A program made the translations under genes and the position numbers. The notes beneath the pieces are model-generated. The model ran no database searches. It saw nothing but the letters and a program-made list of their open reading frames with translations, and was not told the origin of the DNA. From Candidatus Fraserbacteria bacterium (GTDB taxonomy: Bacteria > Bipolaricaulota > Bipolaricaulia > RBG-16-55-9 > JAJCYT01): a DNA stretch of 64,000 bases. The stretch's first letter is position 1. Each line of letters opens with the position of its first letter. This document shows, piece after piece, positions 9,285 through 19,060 of this stretch. The stretch covers positions 23,264 through 87,263 of the forward strand of contig JAJCYT010000025.1 in assembly GCA_029262795.1 (NCBI GenBank). The letters are read 5' to 3'.

Positions 9285-12191
9285 ATGAAAAAAATGAGAT
9301 TGGCAGCGCTTTTTGTGCTGTTTCTAACAATAACATCATGGTTGCCCCACGCGCAGTTGGTGAGCCAGACGTTGGAAAACGGGCTGGATGTGGTGGGAGG
9401 AAATGTGGTCATTCGCCCATTGGGCAGCCCTTCAGGGTTGACAGCGACGGCTGTTGAAACAGGCACCTTGTCTGAAGGCCTTTATTTCTATCAAATCACA
9501 GCCATCAATCCACGAGGGGAAACCGTTGCATCTTCAGAAGTGGCAACAGCGCTTGCGCCGCCAGAGAGCAATGGTGTTCAGCTTGATTGGGATGAAGTGT
9601 CGGGCGCAACTTCCTATCGCGTTTATGGAAGAACGGCTTTAGAAAACTCCGACATTCTCAAAGGTCTGTTGATTGAAGTGGCAGACCTCAGTTTTTTGGA
9701 CACAGGGGAGTTGGTGCCTGATTTGGCATTGAATCCACCCACCCAGAACACAACTGGCGGTGGTTTGAGCATATTTGGCCAATTAAACAGTGGTGTGGGT
9801 GCAGGCCAGGGTCTTTTTGTTGAAGATGGTGCATTTATTGGCCTTGATTTGACCGTGGGCAGCTTGATACGCAGTACACGCGTTGAAACCAATACGGCCT
9901 CTGTGGGGACCATGACAGTTGGAAATGTGTCGGTGGTGGGACAAGTAGGCATTGGTACGGATAATCCCTTGGCGCAACTTCATATTTCCTCTGGTGCCTT
10001 TTCGGCGACAGCTTCGACGAGTTTGTTGTTGGAAAACACCATGCAGTCCGGACGTCAATGGTTGCTCAGTTCCCTTGGTTTCACGGACACATCCCCCTCG
10101 GGCAACGGTTTTGTGGTGCCTGGCAGCTTTATGATTTCAGATTTGGATGCTCAAGCGGATCGTTTTGTGATTGATGCCAATGGCAACGTGGGCATCGGCA
10201 CGAACAATCCTTTGGCGCAACTTCACATTGAAAATCCTTTTTTAAACACACGTTTGCGCTTGTCTGGGGCCAGCGATGTCGGGATGACCCTGGTGGAGGG
10301 CAGCTTTAACACCTGGACCATTTCCAGTGTGTTTGGGGTGTTGCAGATACGGGACGATGGTTCCAATGCGTTTTCCTCACCCCGATTAGTGATTCAGCCG
10401 AACAGTGGCAATGTTGGCATTGGCACTTCTACGCCGCAAAGAACGTTGGATGTGGCTGGTTCTATCCAAGCCAACACGCTAGAAATCAATGGCTTTGGTC
10501 CTATTGTCAGCAACACAGGGCAATGGTTGGGGCAACCGATTCCAGGTCTTCCTGGGCCACAAGGCCCACAAGGTCCTCAGGGACCTCAAGGGTCACAAGG
10601 TATTCGGGGATTTACCGGGCCACAAGGACTTACAGGTCCACAAGGTCTCCAGGGTAATCCTGGCCCAATTGGTCAACGAGGCGCAGTGGGTTCAACGGGG
10701 CCACAAGGCCCACAAGGGGTATCGGGTGTGAATGGAATTCATTGCTGGGATTTAAATTCTAATGGCTTGAATGATCCAGCTGAAGATATCAACAATGACA
10801 CTTTTTTTAACGCTTTAGATTGCCTGGGTGCAACAGGTCCTCAAGGAGATCCAGGTCCAATGGGCCTTCAAGGACCTGCAGGAAATGATGGCGATCCTGG
10901 GGCCATCGGTCCACAGGGTCCCCAAGGTCCAGCCGGTAACGATGGCGCACAAGGTGTGCAGGGCGATCCTGGTCCAGCGGGTCCACAAGGTATTCAAGGT
11001 GATCCAGGGCCAATTGGCTCTCAAGGTCCAGCTGGCAACGATGGCGCACAAGGTGTGCAGGGCGATCCTGGTCCGATAGGTCCCCAGGGCCTAGCAGGGA
11101 ATGACGGCGCTCCTGGAGCCATGGGACCACAGGGTCCTCAAGGCGATCCAGGTCCAGTTGGACCACAGGGACCAGCTGGGAATGATGGACTTCAAGGCCC
11201 GCAAGGTGACCCAGGTCCGATGGGTCCCCAAGGTTCAGCAGGAAATGACGGCGCTCCAGGGGGCATAGGTCCACAGGGTCCTCAAGGCGATCCAGGTCCA
11301 GTTGGACCACAGGGACCAGCTGGGAATGATGGACTTCAAGGTCCGCAAGGTGACCCAGGCCAAACTGGGGCACAAGGCCTTCCAGGTGTTGATGGTTCTC
11401 AAGGCCCCGCAGGCCCCCAAGGAGATCCCGGCCCTATGGGTCCCCAAGGACCTGCCGGTAACGATGGTGCTCCTGGTCCCCAAGGTCCGTCAGGTCTCCA
11501 AGGGAATCCAGGACCAATGGGATTACAAGGTCTTCCTGGTAATGATGGCGCGCCTGGTTCACAAGGTCCAGCCGGACCCCAAGGGCTTCAGGGACCATCC
11601 GGCCCACAAGGCCCTTCTGGGACTTCAGGGTTGAATGGATTGAATTGTTGGGATTTGAATCAAAATGGGTCACAGGATTTTCCCAATGAAGACACCACTG
11701 GAAACAACATTATTGATGTGTTTGATTGTCAGGCGTTGGGTGGTTTGACGATTGCCGATTTGGACAACCGTTATACCAACTCGACTGGAGATACGATTTC
11801 AGGCAGTTTAACCATCAATGGAGATTTGAATGTGTTGGGCAGTAAGAATTTTGTGCAGGCACACCCCACTGACAATAGTTTAGAAATCGTGTATGTGGCA
11901 CTTGAAGGTCCAGAAGCCGGTGTTTACACGCGTGGCACTGCCCAATTACGGGGTGGAGAAGCGATCATCACATTGCCTGAAGAATTCTCATTGGTTGCCA
12001 GCGAAACGGGGCTAACGGTTCAGTTGACCTGTTTGGATGAATGTAACGGGATTCGGATTGTGTCTAAAAGTCCTACGGAACTTGTGGTCAAAGAATTGAT
12101 GGGTGGCACACATGCTGCGAAGTTTGATTACTTTGTTCAAGGATTGCGCCAGGGATTTGAAGACCACCAGGTGATTCGCGAAAAAGAATAA
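9285..12191 (+). CDS. Secreted collagen-like protein with tail-fibre-like VGIGT-x-x-PxAxLHI repeats and Gly-X-Y domain
   Basis: ATG at 9285 after AAGGAGG; signal-like N-terminus; [14 protein letters not shown] and [14 protein letters not shown]; long G-P-Q/G-N-D-G repeats. Confidence 0.85.
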   Translation: MKKMRLAALFVLFLTITSWLPHAQLVSQTLENGLDVVGGNVVIRPLGSPSGLTATAVETGTLSEGLYFYQITAINPRGETVASSEVATALAPPESNGVQLDWDEVSGATSYRVYGRTALENSDILKGLLIEVADLSFLDTGELVPDLALNPPTQNTTGGGLSIFGQLNSGVGAGQGLFVEDGAFIGLDLTVGSLIRSTRVETNTASVGTMTVGNVSVVGQVGIGTDNPLAQLHISSGAFSATASTSLLLENTMQSGRQWLLSSLGFTDTSPSGNGFVVPGSFMISDLDAQADRFVIDANGNVGIGTNNPLAQLHIENPFLNTRLRLSGASDVGMTLVEGSFNTWTISSVFGVLQIRDDGSNAFSSPRLVIQPNSGNVGIGTSTPQRTLDVAGSIQANTLEINGFGPIVSNTGQWLGQPIPGLPGPQGPQGPQGPQGSQGIRGFTGPQGLTGPQGLQGNPGPIGQRGAVGSTGPQGPQGVSGVNGIHCWDLNSNGLNDPAEDINNDTFFNALDCLGATGPQGDPGPMGLQGPAGNDGDPGAIGPQGPQGPAGNDGAQGVQGDPGPAGPQGIQGDPGPIGSQGPAGNDGAQGVQGDPGPIGPQGLAGNDGAPGAMGPQGPQGDPGPVGPQGPAGNDGLQGPQGDPGPMGPQGSAGNDGAPGGIGPQGPQGDPGPVGPQGPAGNDGLQGPQGDPGQTGAQGLPGVDGSQGPAGPQGDPGPMGPQGPAGNDGAPGPQGPSGLQGNPGPMGLQGLPGNDGAPGSQGPAGPQGLQGPSGPQGPSGTSGLNGLNCWDLNQNGSQDFPNEDTTGNNIIDVFDCQALGGLTIADLDNRYTNSTGDTISGSLTINGDLNVLGSKNFVQAHPTDNSLEIVYVALEGPEAGVYTRGTAQLRGGEAIITLPEEFSLVASETGLTVQLTCLDECNGIRIVSKSPTELVVKELMGGTHAAKFDYFVQGLRQGFEDHQVIREKE
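10540..11640 (+). repeat. Collagen-like Gly-X-Y coding repeat region
   Basis: Continuous [18 protein letters not shown] triplets in frame, interrupted once by a CWDLN...DC cassette. Confidence 0.9.
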
Positions 12192-12222
12192 ATTGACGAT
12201 ATAAAACCTTTGTCCTGACCTG

Positions 12223-12258
12223 CCCTGGATCAACCTTCGACGGAGGGTTGATCCAGGG
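12223..12258. terminator. Bidirectional terminator hairpin; overlaps 3' end of the minus-strand hydrolase
   Basis: CCCTGGATCAACC...GGTTGATCCAGGG, 13-bp stem. Confidence 0.65.
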
Positions 12259-13048
12259 AGAAGGTCGCTTTTAGCCATTCTATCAGCTTTAAATTAAACG
12301 CCGTTGGTTGCTCCAACATAACCATGTGGCCTGCCTCGGGGACAATATCCAGTGTGGCATTCTGGATGGCATTTAAAAGATATTCAGAGAATTTAACCGG
12401 CGTCATTTGATCCTGTTCACCCACACAAATCCATGTGGGGATGTCAATCTTCTCGAGTTGGTTTCTGATATCAAAGTTGTTGCATACTTCAAAATCCTTC
12501 AGAGTGATGGTTTGACCATGTTGGAGCATCCTTTGGCGTGTTTGTTGAACCACTTCAGGTATGGATTGATGAAACAACAAGCCAATCAGAAAATCCACCG
12601 CACCATCAAAATCAGTTTCAATTAAAGCCAACAACGTTTCTAAAACTTTAAGTCGTGCCCCAGTACTGATCAATCCCAATCCAATCAGGTTTTTTGGTTG
12701 TTGAAGTGCAACATGCATGGTCACGGCACCGCCCAATGATTGGCCAATGAGGACGGTGGGGCAATTCAATTCAACCAACACATCCATAACATCATCACAG
12801 TAGATGTTGATGTCAATGCTTTCCCGTTGCTGGCTGTTCCCATGTCCGCTGAGATTGAGTGCTGCTAAGGCCACATCTATATCCAACCCCTGAAGTTGAT
12901 TGTTCCAAACTGAATGATCTGAGCCCGCACCATGCACAAACAGCAAGGCCATTTTTCCTTGATTTGTTTTTACAAATTCAATGTTGCGCTTTTTGGTGAA
13001 CAAGGTGCCCCCTTGATGAGGATAGGAATTCGTTTTTGAGAACAGCAA
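12230..13048 (-). CDS. Alpha/beta hydrolase
   Basis: ALLFVHGAGSDHSVWNNQL; LIGQSLGGAVTM nucleophile elbow; VPEAGHMVMLEQP. Confidence 0.85.
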   Translation of the reverse strand: MLFSKTNSYPHQGGTLFTKKRNIEFVKTNQGKMALLFVHGAGSDHSVWNNQLQGLDIDVALAALNLSGHGNSQQRESIDINIYCDDVMDVLVELNCPTVLIGQSLGGAVTMHVALQQPKNLIGLGLISTGARLKVLETLLALIETDFDGAVDFLIGLLFHQSIPEVVQQTRQRMLQHGQTITLKDFEVCNNFDIRNQLEKIDIPTWICVGEQDQMTPVKFSEYLLNAIQNATLDIVPEAGHMVMLEQPTAFNLKLIEWLKATFSLDQPSVEG

Positions 13049-13100
13049 TTGCAGTTAAATATATATTTCTAAAGCTAACAGAGCTGGCAAAAAAACAAAA

Positions 13101-13130
13101 ACCTTGGTTCTTTATTTTAAGAACCAAGGT
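13101..13130 (-). terminator. Intrinsic terminator of tRNA-Pro
   Basis: Perfect 12-bp stem ACCTTGGTTCTT/AAGAACCAAGGT followed on minus strand by TTTTGTTTTTTT. Confidence 0.85.
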
Positions 13131-13157
13131 CATTTGCCGGCGGTCGCCGTAAAAAAC

Positions 13158-13233
13158 TGGTCGGGGCGACTGGATTTGAACCAGCGACCTCATGGTCCCA
13201 AACCATGCGCGCTACCAGCTGCGCCACGCCCCG
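13158..13233 (-). tRNA. tRNA-Pro (anticodon UGG), CCA encoded
   Basis: Minus strand CGGGGCGTGGCGCAGCTGGTAGCGCGCATGGTTTGGGACCATGAGGTCGCTGGTTCAAATCCAGTCGCCCCGACCA; acceptor, anticodon and T stems all pair. Confidence 0.95.
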
Positions 13234-13274
13234 AAAGGTCACCTGGATGATTTGTTTCATCCAGATGAGCATGA

Positions 13275-13303
13275 ATTATAACCACTGGCTCATGGGATGT
13301 CCA
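13275..13303 (-). promoter_or_regulatory. Promoter of tRNA-Pro
   Basis: Minus strand TGGACA-N17-TATAAT, ~40 nt upstream of the mature tRNA 5' end. Confidence 0.6.
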
Positions 13304-13449
13304 CATTGAGGCAGGATCATCTTTTTTGATCGGGATGAACGTCCTATTCAAGCAGTCCGTGATTCAGTGGACATCTTCTGGCGCATCCATATTATAAAAT
13401 CAGAGAAACGAAATGAGAGCGTCACAACATTGAAGGTTGGAGCTTAAAT

Positions 13450-15645
13450 ATGCAGCAACGGGTACACAGGCAGTTTTTACAATCTGGGTTTCGGTTAGGC
13501 GGAATATTGATTCTGCTTTTGGTCAGTCTGTTGCCTGTGTTTGGCCAGGGAGAACCGCTTCGTTTACAGGGTGCCTTGGTACAGCTCGCCAATGCCAGCA
13601 ATTACTCCCCAGAATATGTCAACGATTTTGCAGGACAGCGTGGCATTGAGATCGAAAATGAACGTGTTTTGGTCATTGTTGAAGCTGTATCTATCGATGA
13701 AACGGCAATGGTTGAAACCAGGTTGAATTCATTGGGGGCCGAGGGCATTGCGACTTATCAACATTTGATTCAAGCTCAGGTGCCAATTCAACAATTGTCT
13801 GCAATTTCTAGATTGAAGCAAGTGGGCTATGTGCGGTTACCTGCAACACCTTCTGCAGCAGCCATGGTCAGTGAAGGCGTGTCACTGATTGGCGCAGATG
13901 ATTTTTTTGATGTGGGGCTGACGGGGAATGGGATTAAAATTGCGGTGATTGATCTAGGGTTCGATGGCTTGGGTCTGGCCATGTCCAGCCGTGATTTGCC
14001 CAACAATGTTCAGGAATTCGACTTCACCAACCAGGGCATGGGCGGGATTGCCCATGGCACGGCGGTGGCTGAAATTGTGCATGATGTCGCCCCTGGAGCT
14101 CAGCTACTGATAATGAAAGTGTCAAACGAAGTGCAGTTGGGCCAGGCGGTCGAAGAAGCACTGCGACAGGGTGTGCGCATCATCAACCATTCAGTGGTGT
14201 GGTTTAATACCGAATTTGGGGATGGTACTGGGGAAGTCGCACAAATTGCCTCACAGGCGGCCAACCGCGGCGTGCTTTGGGTCAATGCGGCAGGCAACAC
14301 GGCCTTGCAGCATTGGCAGGGCGGATTTCGAGACTTGGACGATGACAGTTGGGTTGAGTTTGACAACCTTGGCAGCGAGTCGTTGCCACTGGATGCAGAC
14401 GAAGGCCAAGTGGTCGAAATTTTCCTCAATTGGGATGCCTGGCCGCAAACAAGTTTTGATTATGATTTGTTTTTAATTTTCGATGGCAACCGCAACGGGC
14501 TATTTGATCAGGGTGAGATCTTTGTCAGTTCCGCAGATGCGCAACGTGGATTGGATCCGCCCATGGAACATATCAGATTGATCACGCCATTCACAGGAAA
14601 ATACCTGATTTCCATCTGGTATAAGGGCTCTTCGCCGCCACCGGATCTGGAGTTGTTTACCACCAATCATACTTTGAGAACACCCGTGCGCGAAGGCAGT
14701 GTGCTGGCTCCTGCCACAGCGGCCAACGTGCTGTCTGTGGGGGCGGTCAATTATCGCGAGTGGGGATCAGGCTTTTTGGAGTCATTCAGTTCTCGCGGTC
14801 CAACCAGCGATGGCCGAGTCAAGCCAGATTTGGTCGGGCCGGATGATGTGGTCAATCTCATTGCCGCGCGCTTTCCGTTTCAGTTTGGAGCCACGGGTCG
14901 ATTTATTGGAACATCAGCCGCAGCGCCTCATGTGGCAGGTGCGGCGGCATTGTTGTTGGAGGAAACCCTTGGCATGACGGCCTCCCAGGCTTTTTTATAT
15001 TTGACAAGAAACGCCCTCAACCTGCCGCCGAGCAGCCCCAATAATCTCAATGGGTTTGGCAAAATCAACCTGCAATTGGCCCCCACTGATGAGCTTGATT
15101 TGGTGTTGTCTGACTTTGAAGTGTCAGACACCGTGGTGTCTGTGGGAGAAACGATCAGTGTGAATTTGGAAGCACGAAACCCCCACCGCCGCATCGTGAC
15201 TGCCACTGTGGCACTTGAGGTAGACGGTCGTGTGGTCTCAGTCATTGAGGTGACGCTCAATCCCAACGAAACCCGTCAAGTGACGTTTAGCTGGCAGTTT
15301 GAAGTGCTGGGTACATTTTCCATCAGCGCGGCCAACCTGGGCGGCATCAGCATCCGCGTGGTTGAAAGCCTGAACATACAATCCGTGCAACTGTTTGCAC
15401 AGGACAATCATGCGCTGCGCTTGGATATCCAGGGACAAGGAATCGAAAATATTGAATTGGGAGTTTACGATTTGGCAGGCACCCAGGTGTTGTTTCAGCG
15501 CAGTGACAGTGCCACATTGATTGTGCCCTTTTTTAATCGATTTGGTGCGCCTTTGGCCAATGGTGTTTATCTGTATTCACTCAGCATCAGGGGCATTACG
15601 CGTACGGAACGCCTGCCCATGAAAAAGCTGTTGGTGCTTTTCTAA
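13450..15645 (+). CDS. Subtilisin-like serine protease (S8) with FlgD-like/T9SS-like C-terminal domain
   Basis: Asp: IAVIDLGFDG; His: AHGTAVAEIVHDVAPGA; Ser: FIGTSAAAPHVAGAAALL; C-term NGVYLYSLSIRG. Confidence 0.9.
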   Translation: MQQRVHRQFLQSGFRLGGILILLLVSLLPVFGQGEPLRLQGALVQLANASNYSPEYVNDFAGQRGIEIENERVLVIVEAVSIDETAMVETRLNSLGAEGIATYQHLIQAQVPIQQLSAISRLKQVGYVRLPATPSAAAMVSEGVSLIGADDFFDVGLTGNGIKIAVIDLGFDGLGLAMSSRDLPNNVQEFDFTNQGMGGIAHGTAVAEIVHDVAPGAQLLIMKVSNEVQLGQAVEEALRQGVRIINHSVVWFNTEFGDGTGEVAQIASQAANRGVLWVNAAGNTALQHWQGGFRDLDDDSWVEFDNLGSESLPLDADEGQVVEIFLNWDAWPQTSFDYDLFLIFDGNRNGLFDQGEIFVSSADAQRGLDPPMEHIRLITPFTGKYLISIWYKGSSPPPDLELFTTNHTLRTPVREGSVLAPATAANVLSVGAVNYREWGSGFLESFSSRGPTSDGRVKPDLVGPDDVVNLIAARFPFQFGATGRFIGTSAAAPHVAGAAALLLEETLGMTASQAFLYLTRNALNLPPSSPNNLNGFGKINLQLAPTDELDLVLSDFEVSDTVVSVGETISVNLEARNPHRRIVTATVALEVDGRVVSVIEVTLNPNETRQVTFSWQFEVLGTFSISAANLGGISIRVVESLNIQSVQLFAQDNHALRLDIQGQGIENIELGVYDLAGTQVLFQRSDSATLIVPFFNRFGAPLANGVYLYSLSIRGITRTERLPMKKLLVLF

Positions 15646-16460
15646 TATGCTTCTATCAGACCATCTATCGATGGCTTTGTAAATGTTGCTTTGGTTTCAC
15701 TTTCGGCATAGCCACTTTCGGAAGTTACGCCACTGAATACCAATAGGCTGTCCATGCCAGCATTGTTGGCCCCTTCAATGTCACTGTCCAAGCGGTCGCC
15801 AATCATCAAAACTTTTTTGGCATCATCCACACCGAGCAACGCCAGTGCCTGATTCATACAAAACAGGCTGGGTTTGCCTACAATGGCCTCAGGCTCATAT
15901 CCCATGCCACGAAATGCACCCACTAGGCTGCCTGCGCCTGGACGAAAACCTTCGGGTGCGGGGTAAGTGGCATCTGCATTGGAGGCAATCCAACGTCCGC
16001 CGCCAAGCAACACCTGCAACCCTTTGGTTAACTTTTCGTAATTGATCTGTTCATCGTTGCCTGTCACCAGCCACTGTGGATTTAATTCCGTGACCCGATG
16101 ACCAGCCACAGTGAGTTCATCATGAAGCCCTTGATGACCAATTAAAAACACATCTGCTGCTTGCTCAAACTGTGAAATGTATCGGGCCACAAGGAGGCCG
16201 CTATGCAGGATTTGATCCTCAGAGGCATTCAGGCCAACACTTTTAAGTTTCTCTGCATAGGATTTTCTTGAATAAAGAGAATTGTTGGACAAAAATAACA
16301 ATGTTGACTGCTGCATCATATGATTGACTGTTTCAATGGCCCCAGGGATGGGGTCGCGGCCCTTCACAATCACGCCATCGACATCGAGCAAAATGCCTTG
16401 ATATTTTTTAAATGAAAATGTGGTCATGCGCATACGGTAGCAGGCGTACGCTTCATTCAC
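15642..16460 (-). CDS. HAD-superfamily IIA hydrolase (NagD-like)
   Basis: GILLDVDGVIVKG...PIPGAIETVNHM...LFLSNNS...MIGDRLDSDIEGANNAGMDSLLVFSG. Confidence 0.85.
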   Translation of the reverse strand: MNEAYACYRMRMTTFSFKKYQGILLDVDGVIVKGRDPIPGAIETVNHMMQQSTLLFLSNNSLYSRKSYAEKLKSVGLNASEDQILHSGLLVARYISQFEQAADVFLIGHQGLHDELTVAGHRVTELNPQWLVTGNDEQINYEKLTKGLQVLLGGGRWIASNADATYPAPEGFRPGAGSLVGAFRGMGYEPEAIVGKPSLFCMNQALALLGVDDAKKVLMIGDRLDSDIEGANNAGMDSLLVFSGVTSESGYAESETKATFTKPSIDGLIEAY

Positions 16461-16534
16461 AATATGAAAGTTGAGGATGATGCATTTGCAGGTTAATATC
16501 AGACAAACAGAATTGAATTTAGAAGGGGGACTTT

Positions 16535-17365
16535 GTGAACGATAACGGTAATTTATTACTCATCATTGGCGCTGTGGTGTTGTTGGCTGCAGGGGCTTTT
16601 TACTTCTTTTATGCAAGTTCAGATTCCAATGCGGGCTATGTGGAGGAAGTGTCCAACGGTGTTTTAGAAGAAGCACAAACCGAAACCGATGAAACTGATG
16701 CCGATACGGGCCTTGCCAATACCGCCGAAGAGGCTGTCGCCGACGCCGAAGAAGTGGCCGAAGCAACGGAAGAGGCAGGCGAGGAAGCAGCAGAAACGGT
16801 GATGGACGCAGCCGAAGAAACTGAAACCGCAGTTGAAGAAATGACAGAAGAGGGGATGAACATGGCAACGGACAATCCGATTGTTGTGATGGAAACAAAT
16901 AAAGGCTTGGTTAAAGTTGAACTCTACATGGATTTGGTGCCTGTCACGGCTGGCAACTTTATCAAGTTGACAAAAGAAGGCTATTATGACGGCTTGATTT
17001 TCCATCGCATCATCGAAGGTTTTGTGGTGCAGGGTGGCGACCCTTATTGTGTCAGTGGCGAAGGCCCTTGTGGCACAGGTGGTCCCGGCTGGAGCATTCC
17101 ATTGGAAATCGTGCCTGAATTGCGCCACGGCGAAGCCGGTATGTTTTCCATGGCTCGTTCTGCTGATCCAGACAGCGCTGGCAGTCAGTTTTACATCACT
17201 TTGGGTGCATTGCCTAGCTTAGACGATAACTATGCTGTGTTTGGCAAAGTGATTGAAGGTTTAGACGTTGTCATGGAAATGGGTTCAGTGGTGACAGATG
17301 GCAGTGACAAGCCAGTTGAAGATGTGATCATGACCAAAGTTTATGTGATGGAAACAGAAGAGTAA
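16535..17365 (+). CDS. Membrane-anchored cyclophilin-type peptidyl-prolyl isomerase with acidic Ala/Glu linker
   Basis: GTG start; TM segment; [12 protein letters not shown]...[19 protein letters not shown]. Confidence 0.9.
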   Translation: MNDNGNLLLIIGAVVLLAAGAFYFFYASSDSNAGYVEEVSNGVLEEAQTETDETDADTGLANTAEEAVADAEEVAEATEEAGEEAAETVMDAAEETETAVEEMTEEGMNMATDNPIVVMETNKGLVKVELYMDLVPVTAGNFIKLTKEGYYDGLIFHRIIEGFVVQGGDPYCVSGEGPCGTGGPGWSIPLEIVPELRHGEAGMFSMARSADPDSAGSQFYITLGALPSLDDNYAVFGKVIEGLDVVMEMGSVVTDGSDKPVEDVIMTKVYVMETEE

Positions 17366-17374
17366 AATTTCACT

Positions 17375-17407
17375 GCTCAGGAGGGTGATTTAATTGCCTT
17401 CCTGAGC
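17375..17407. terminator. Bidirectional terminator between convergent genes
   Basis: GCTCAGGAGGgtgatttaattgCCTTCCTGAGC. Confidence 0.7.
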
Positions 17408-17408
17408 T

Positions 17409-18245
17409 TTATTCCTGCCTGAAAATTCTGCCTGGGGGCACCAAGGTGACCTTAAACGGCAATTCCCAATCGTCAATTTTCTGCTTAAATTCTTCCAACT
17501 GATGCTTGTATCGAGATGATATGTGAATAATCAGCAATTCTTTTTTAACCCTGGCTGCATGGGCCACCTGGATAGCTTCTTTGAGGGTGGCATGGGAGAA
17601 AATATCGCGATCTTCTTCCACCAAGAAGGTGGCATCATGGCAGAGTATCTCAGTTTCCTCAACAAGGGTAGGGTCAATTGGGGTGGAATCCCCACCGAAA
17701 CTGAACAGTTTTTGCTGATACAGTTCATCAATGGTTTCACCGGATTTTGCCAGTTTGCGCAATTCTTCCTGAGGAAGCTCTCGATTTTCTGGTTTAAGCC
17801 GTTTTCGTTCTTCAATGATGTTGTAACCCAAAGACGGATCTTTGCCATGTTGTGTTGGAAACGATATCACGGATCGGTCCATTTGACCCGAAAAAACTTC
17901 GACTTTTTCGCCTGCCTCCAAGGGGACCCAGGTCAGGGGATATTTCAGACGCCGTTGGGCCTGATCCACGTAACTTTTGAGCAGACTGATTTGGCGGTTG
18001 CCTGCGGGATAATAGATGGTCAAATCTTTGCTGGTGTCGCCCATGGCGCTGTTGCGAATGTTAATCAGGCTGAGCAACCCTGCAATATGATCAGTATGGC
18101 CGTGACTGAGAAAAATGCGTTGAATTGCAAAACATTTGTTGCCCAAAAACGAACTGGCTCCCTCGCCGCAATCAAACAGCAAACGATCTGGGCTGTAATA
18201 CAGCCAGGTTGAATAAAGCCCCTTTGAATAAAGCAATAGTTTCAA
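17409..18245 (-). CDS. RNase Z-like metallo-beta-lactamase fold protein; start tentative (TTG 18245)
   Basis: IFLSHGHTDHIAGL; LLFDCGEGAS; ILCHDATFL; long ORF 5' extension overlaps rnhB so an internal start is more likely. Confidence 0.7.
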   Translation of the reverse strand: MKLLLYSKGLYSTWLYYSPDRLLFDCGEGASSFLGNKCFAIQRIFLSHGHTDHIAGLLSLINIRNSAMGDTSKDLTIYYPAGNRQISLLKSYVDQAQRRLKYPLTWVPLEAGEKVEVFSGQMDRSVISFPTQHGKDPSLGYNIIEERKRLKPENRELPQEELRKLAKSGETIDELYQQKLFSFGGDSTPIDPTLVEETEILCHDATFLVEEDRDIFSHATLKEAIQVAHAARVKKELLIIHISSRYKHQLEEFKQKIDDWELPFKVTLVPPGRIFRQE

Positions 18246-18351
18246 TATAGACCTTTCACAGCAAGGGATGAACGATGCCGAGGTATTGTAATCCCTTTCA
18301 AGAGGCGGAGCAAACTTGTGAACGGAACAAGATTTATCTAAGGTGAGCGTC

Positions 18352-18972
18352 ATGAAAATTTTGGGGTTGGATGAGGCAGGTCGAGGGTCAGTTCTGGGAC
18401 CATTGGTCATTGGGGCAACCATGATCCATGAAGGCCAAGCAGAAGCCTTGGGAGAGCTGGGCGTTACTGATTCTAAAATGTTGACCCGAATTCAGCGCGA
18501 AATGCTCTATCCCCAAATTCAGGGTCAATTTGTTTCAGAAACGGTGGTGCTTGAACCTGATCAGCTCGAAGAGAATCTGACCCAAGTTGAGCTTAAAGGG
18601 CTTGCAAAACTGATTAATCTCCTGAAGCCAGATCAGGTTTTTCTGGATGCACCCGTGGCACCTGCGGGAATACCAAAATTTGTTGCCCAGCTTCGATCCC
18701 ATTTACAAAGTGATCCTGAAATTATCGCAGAAAACAAGGCAGATTTGAAATACGATGTTGTGGCGGCAGCCTCAATTATTGCCAAGGTGACTAGAGACCA
18801 ATCGATGCTCGATTTGCAACAACACTATGGTGACCTTGGTTGGGGGTATCCTGGCGAACCGAAAACGATTGAGTTCCTAAAAAAGTGTGTGGAGGATGGA
18901 AATTTCCCTGATTGTGTCCGCACCCGCTGGGCAACGGTACAAAAACTTAAGCAACGATCTTTATTTGATTGA
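18352..18972 (+). CDS. rnhB: Ribonuclease HII
   Basis: MKILGLDEAGRGSVLGPLVIG; VTDSKMLT; YDVVAAASIIAKVTRD. Confidence 0.88.
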   Translation: MKILGLDEAGRGSVLGPLVIGATMIHEGQAEALGELGVTDSKMLTRIQREMLYPQIQGQFVSETVVLEPDQLEENLTQVELKGLAKLINLLKPDQVFLDAPVAPAGIPKFVAQLRSHLQSDPEIIAENKADLKYDVVAAASIIAKVTRDQSMLDLQQHYGDLGWGYPGEPKTIEFLKKCVEDGNFPDCVRTRWATVQKLKQRSLFD

Positions 18973-19060
18973 ATTAAATTTTCCTGAAAAAATTCATTGC
19001 ATTTGGCCCTTTCTTTGGACATAATGAAGCAAAAATACACATGACATCGCAAGGATTATT

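Noticed and set aside
10807-11373. 188-aa minus-strand ORF in the collagen region
   Set aside because: Artefact of the GGN-CCN periodicity of collagen repeats; all frames are open there.
10540-11640. CRISPR-like or VNTR array
   Set aside because: Repeats are in-frame Gly-X-Y codons with no constant repeat/unique spacer structure.
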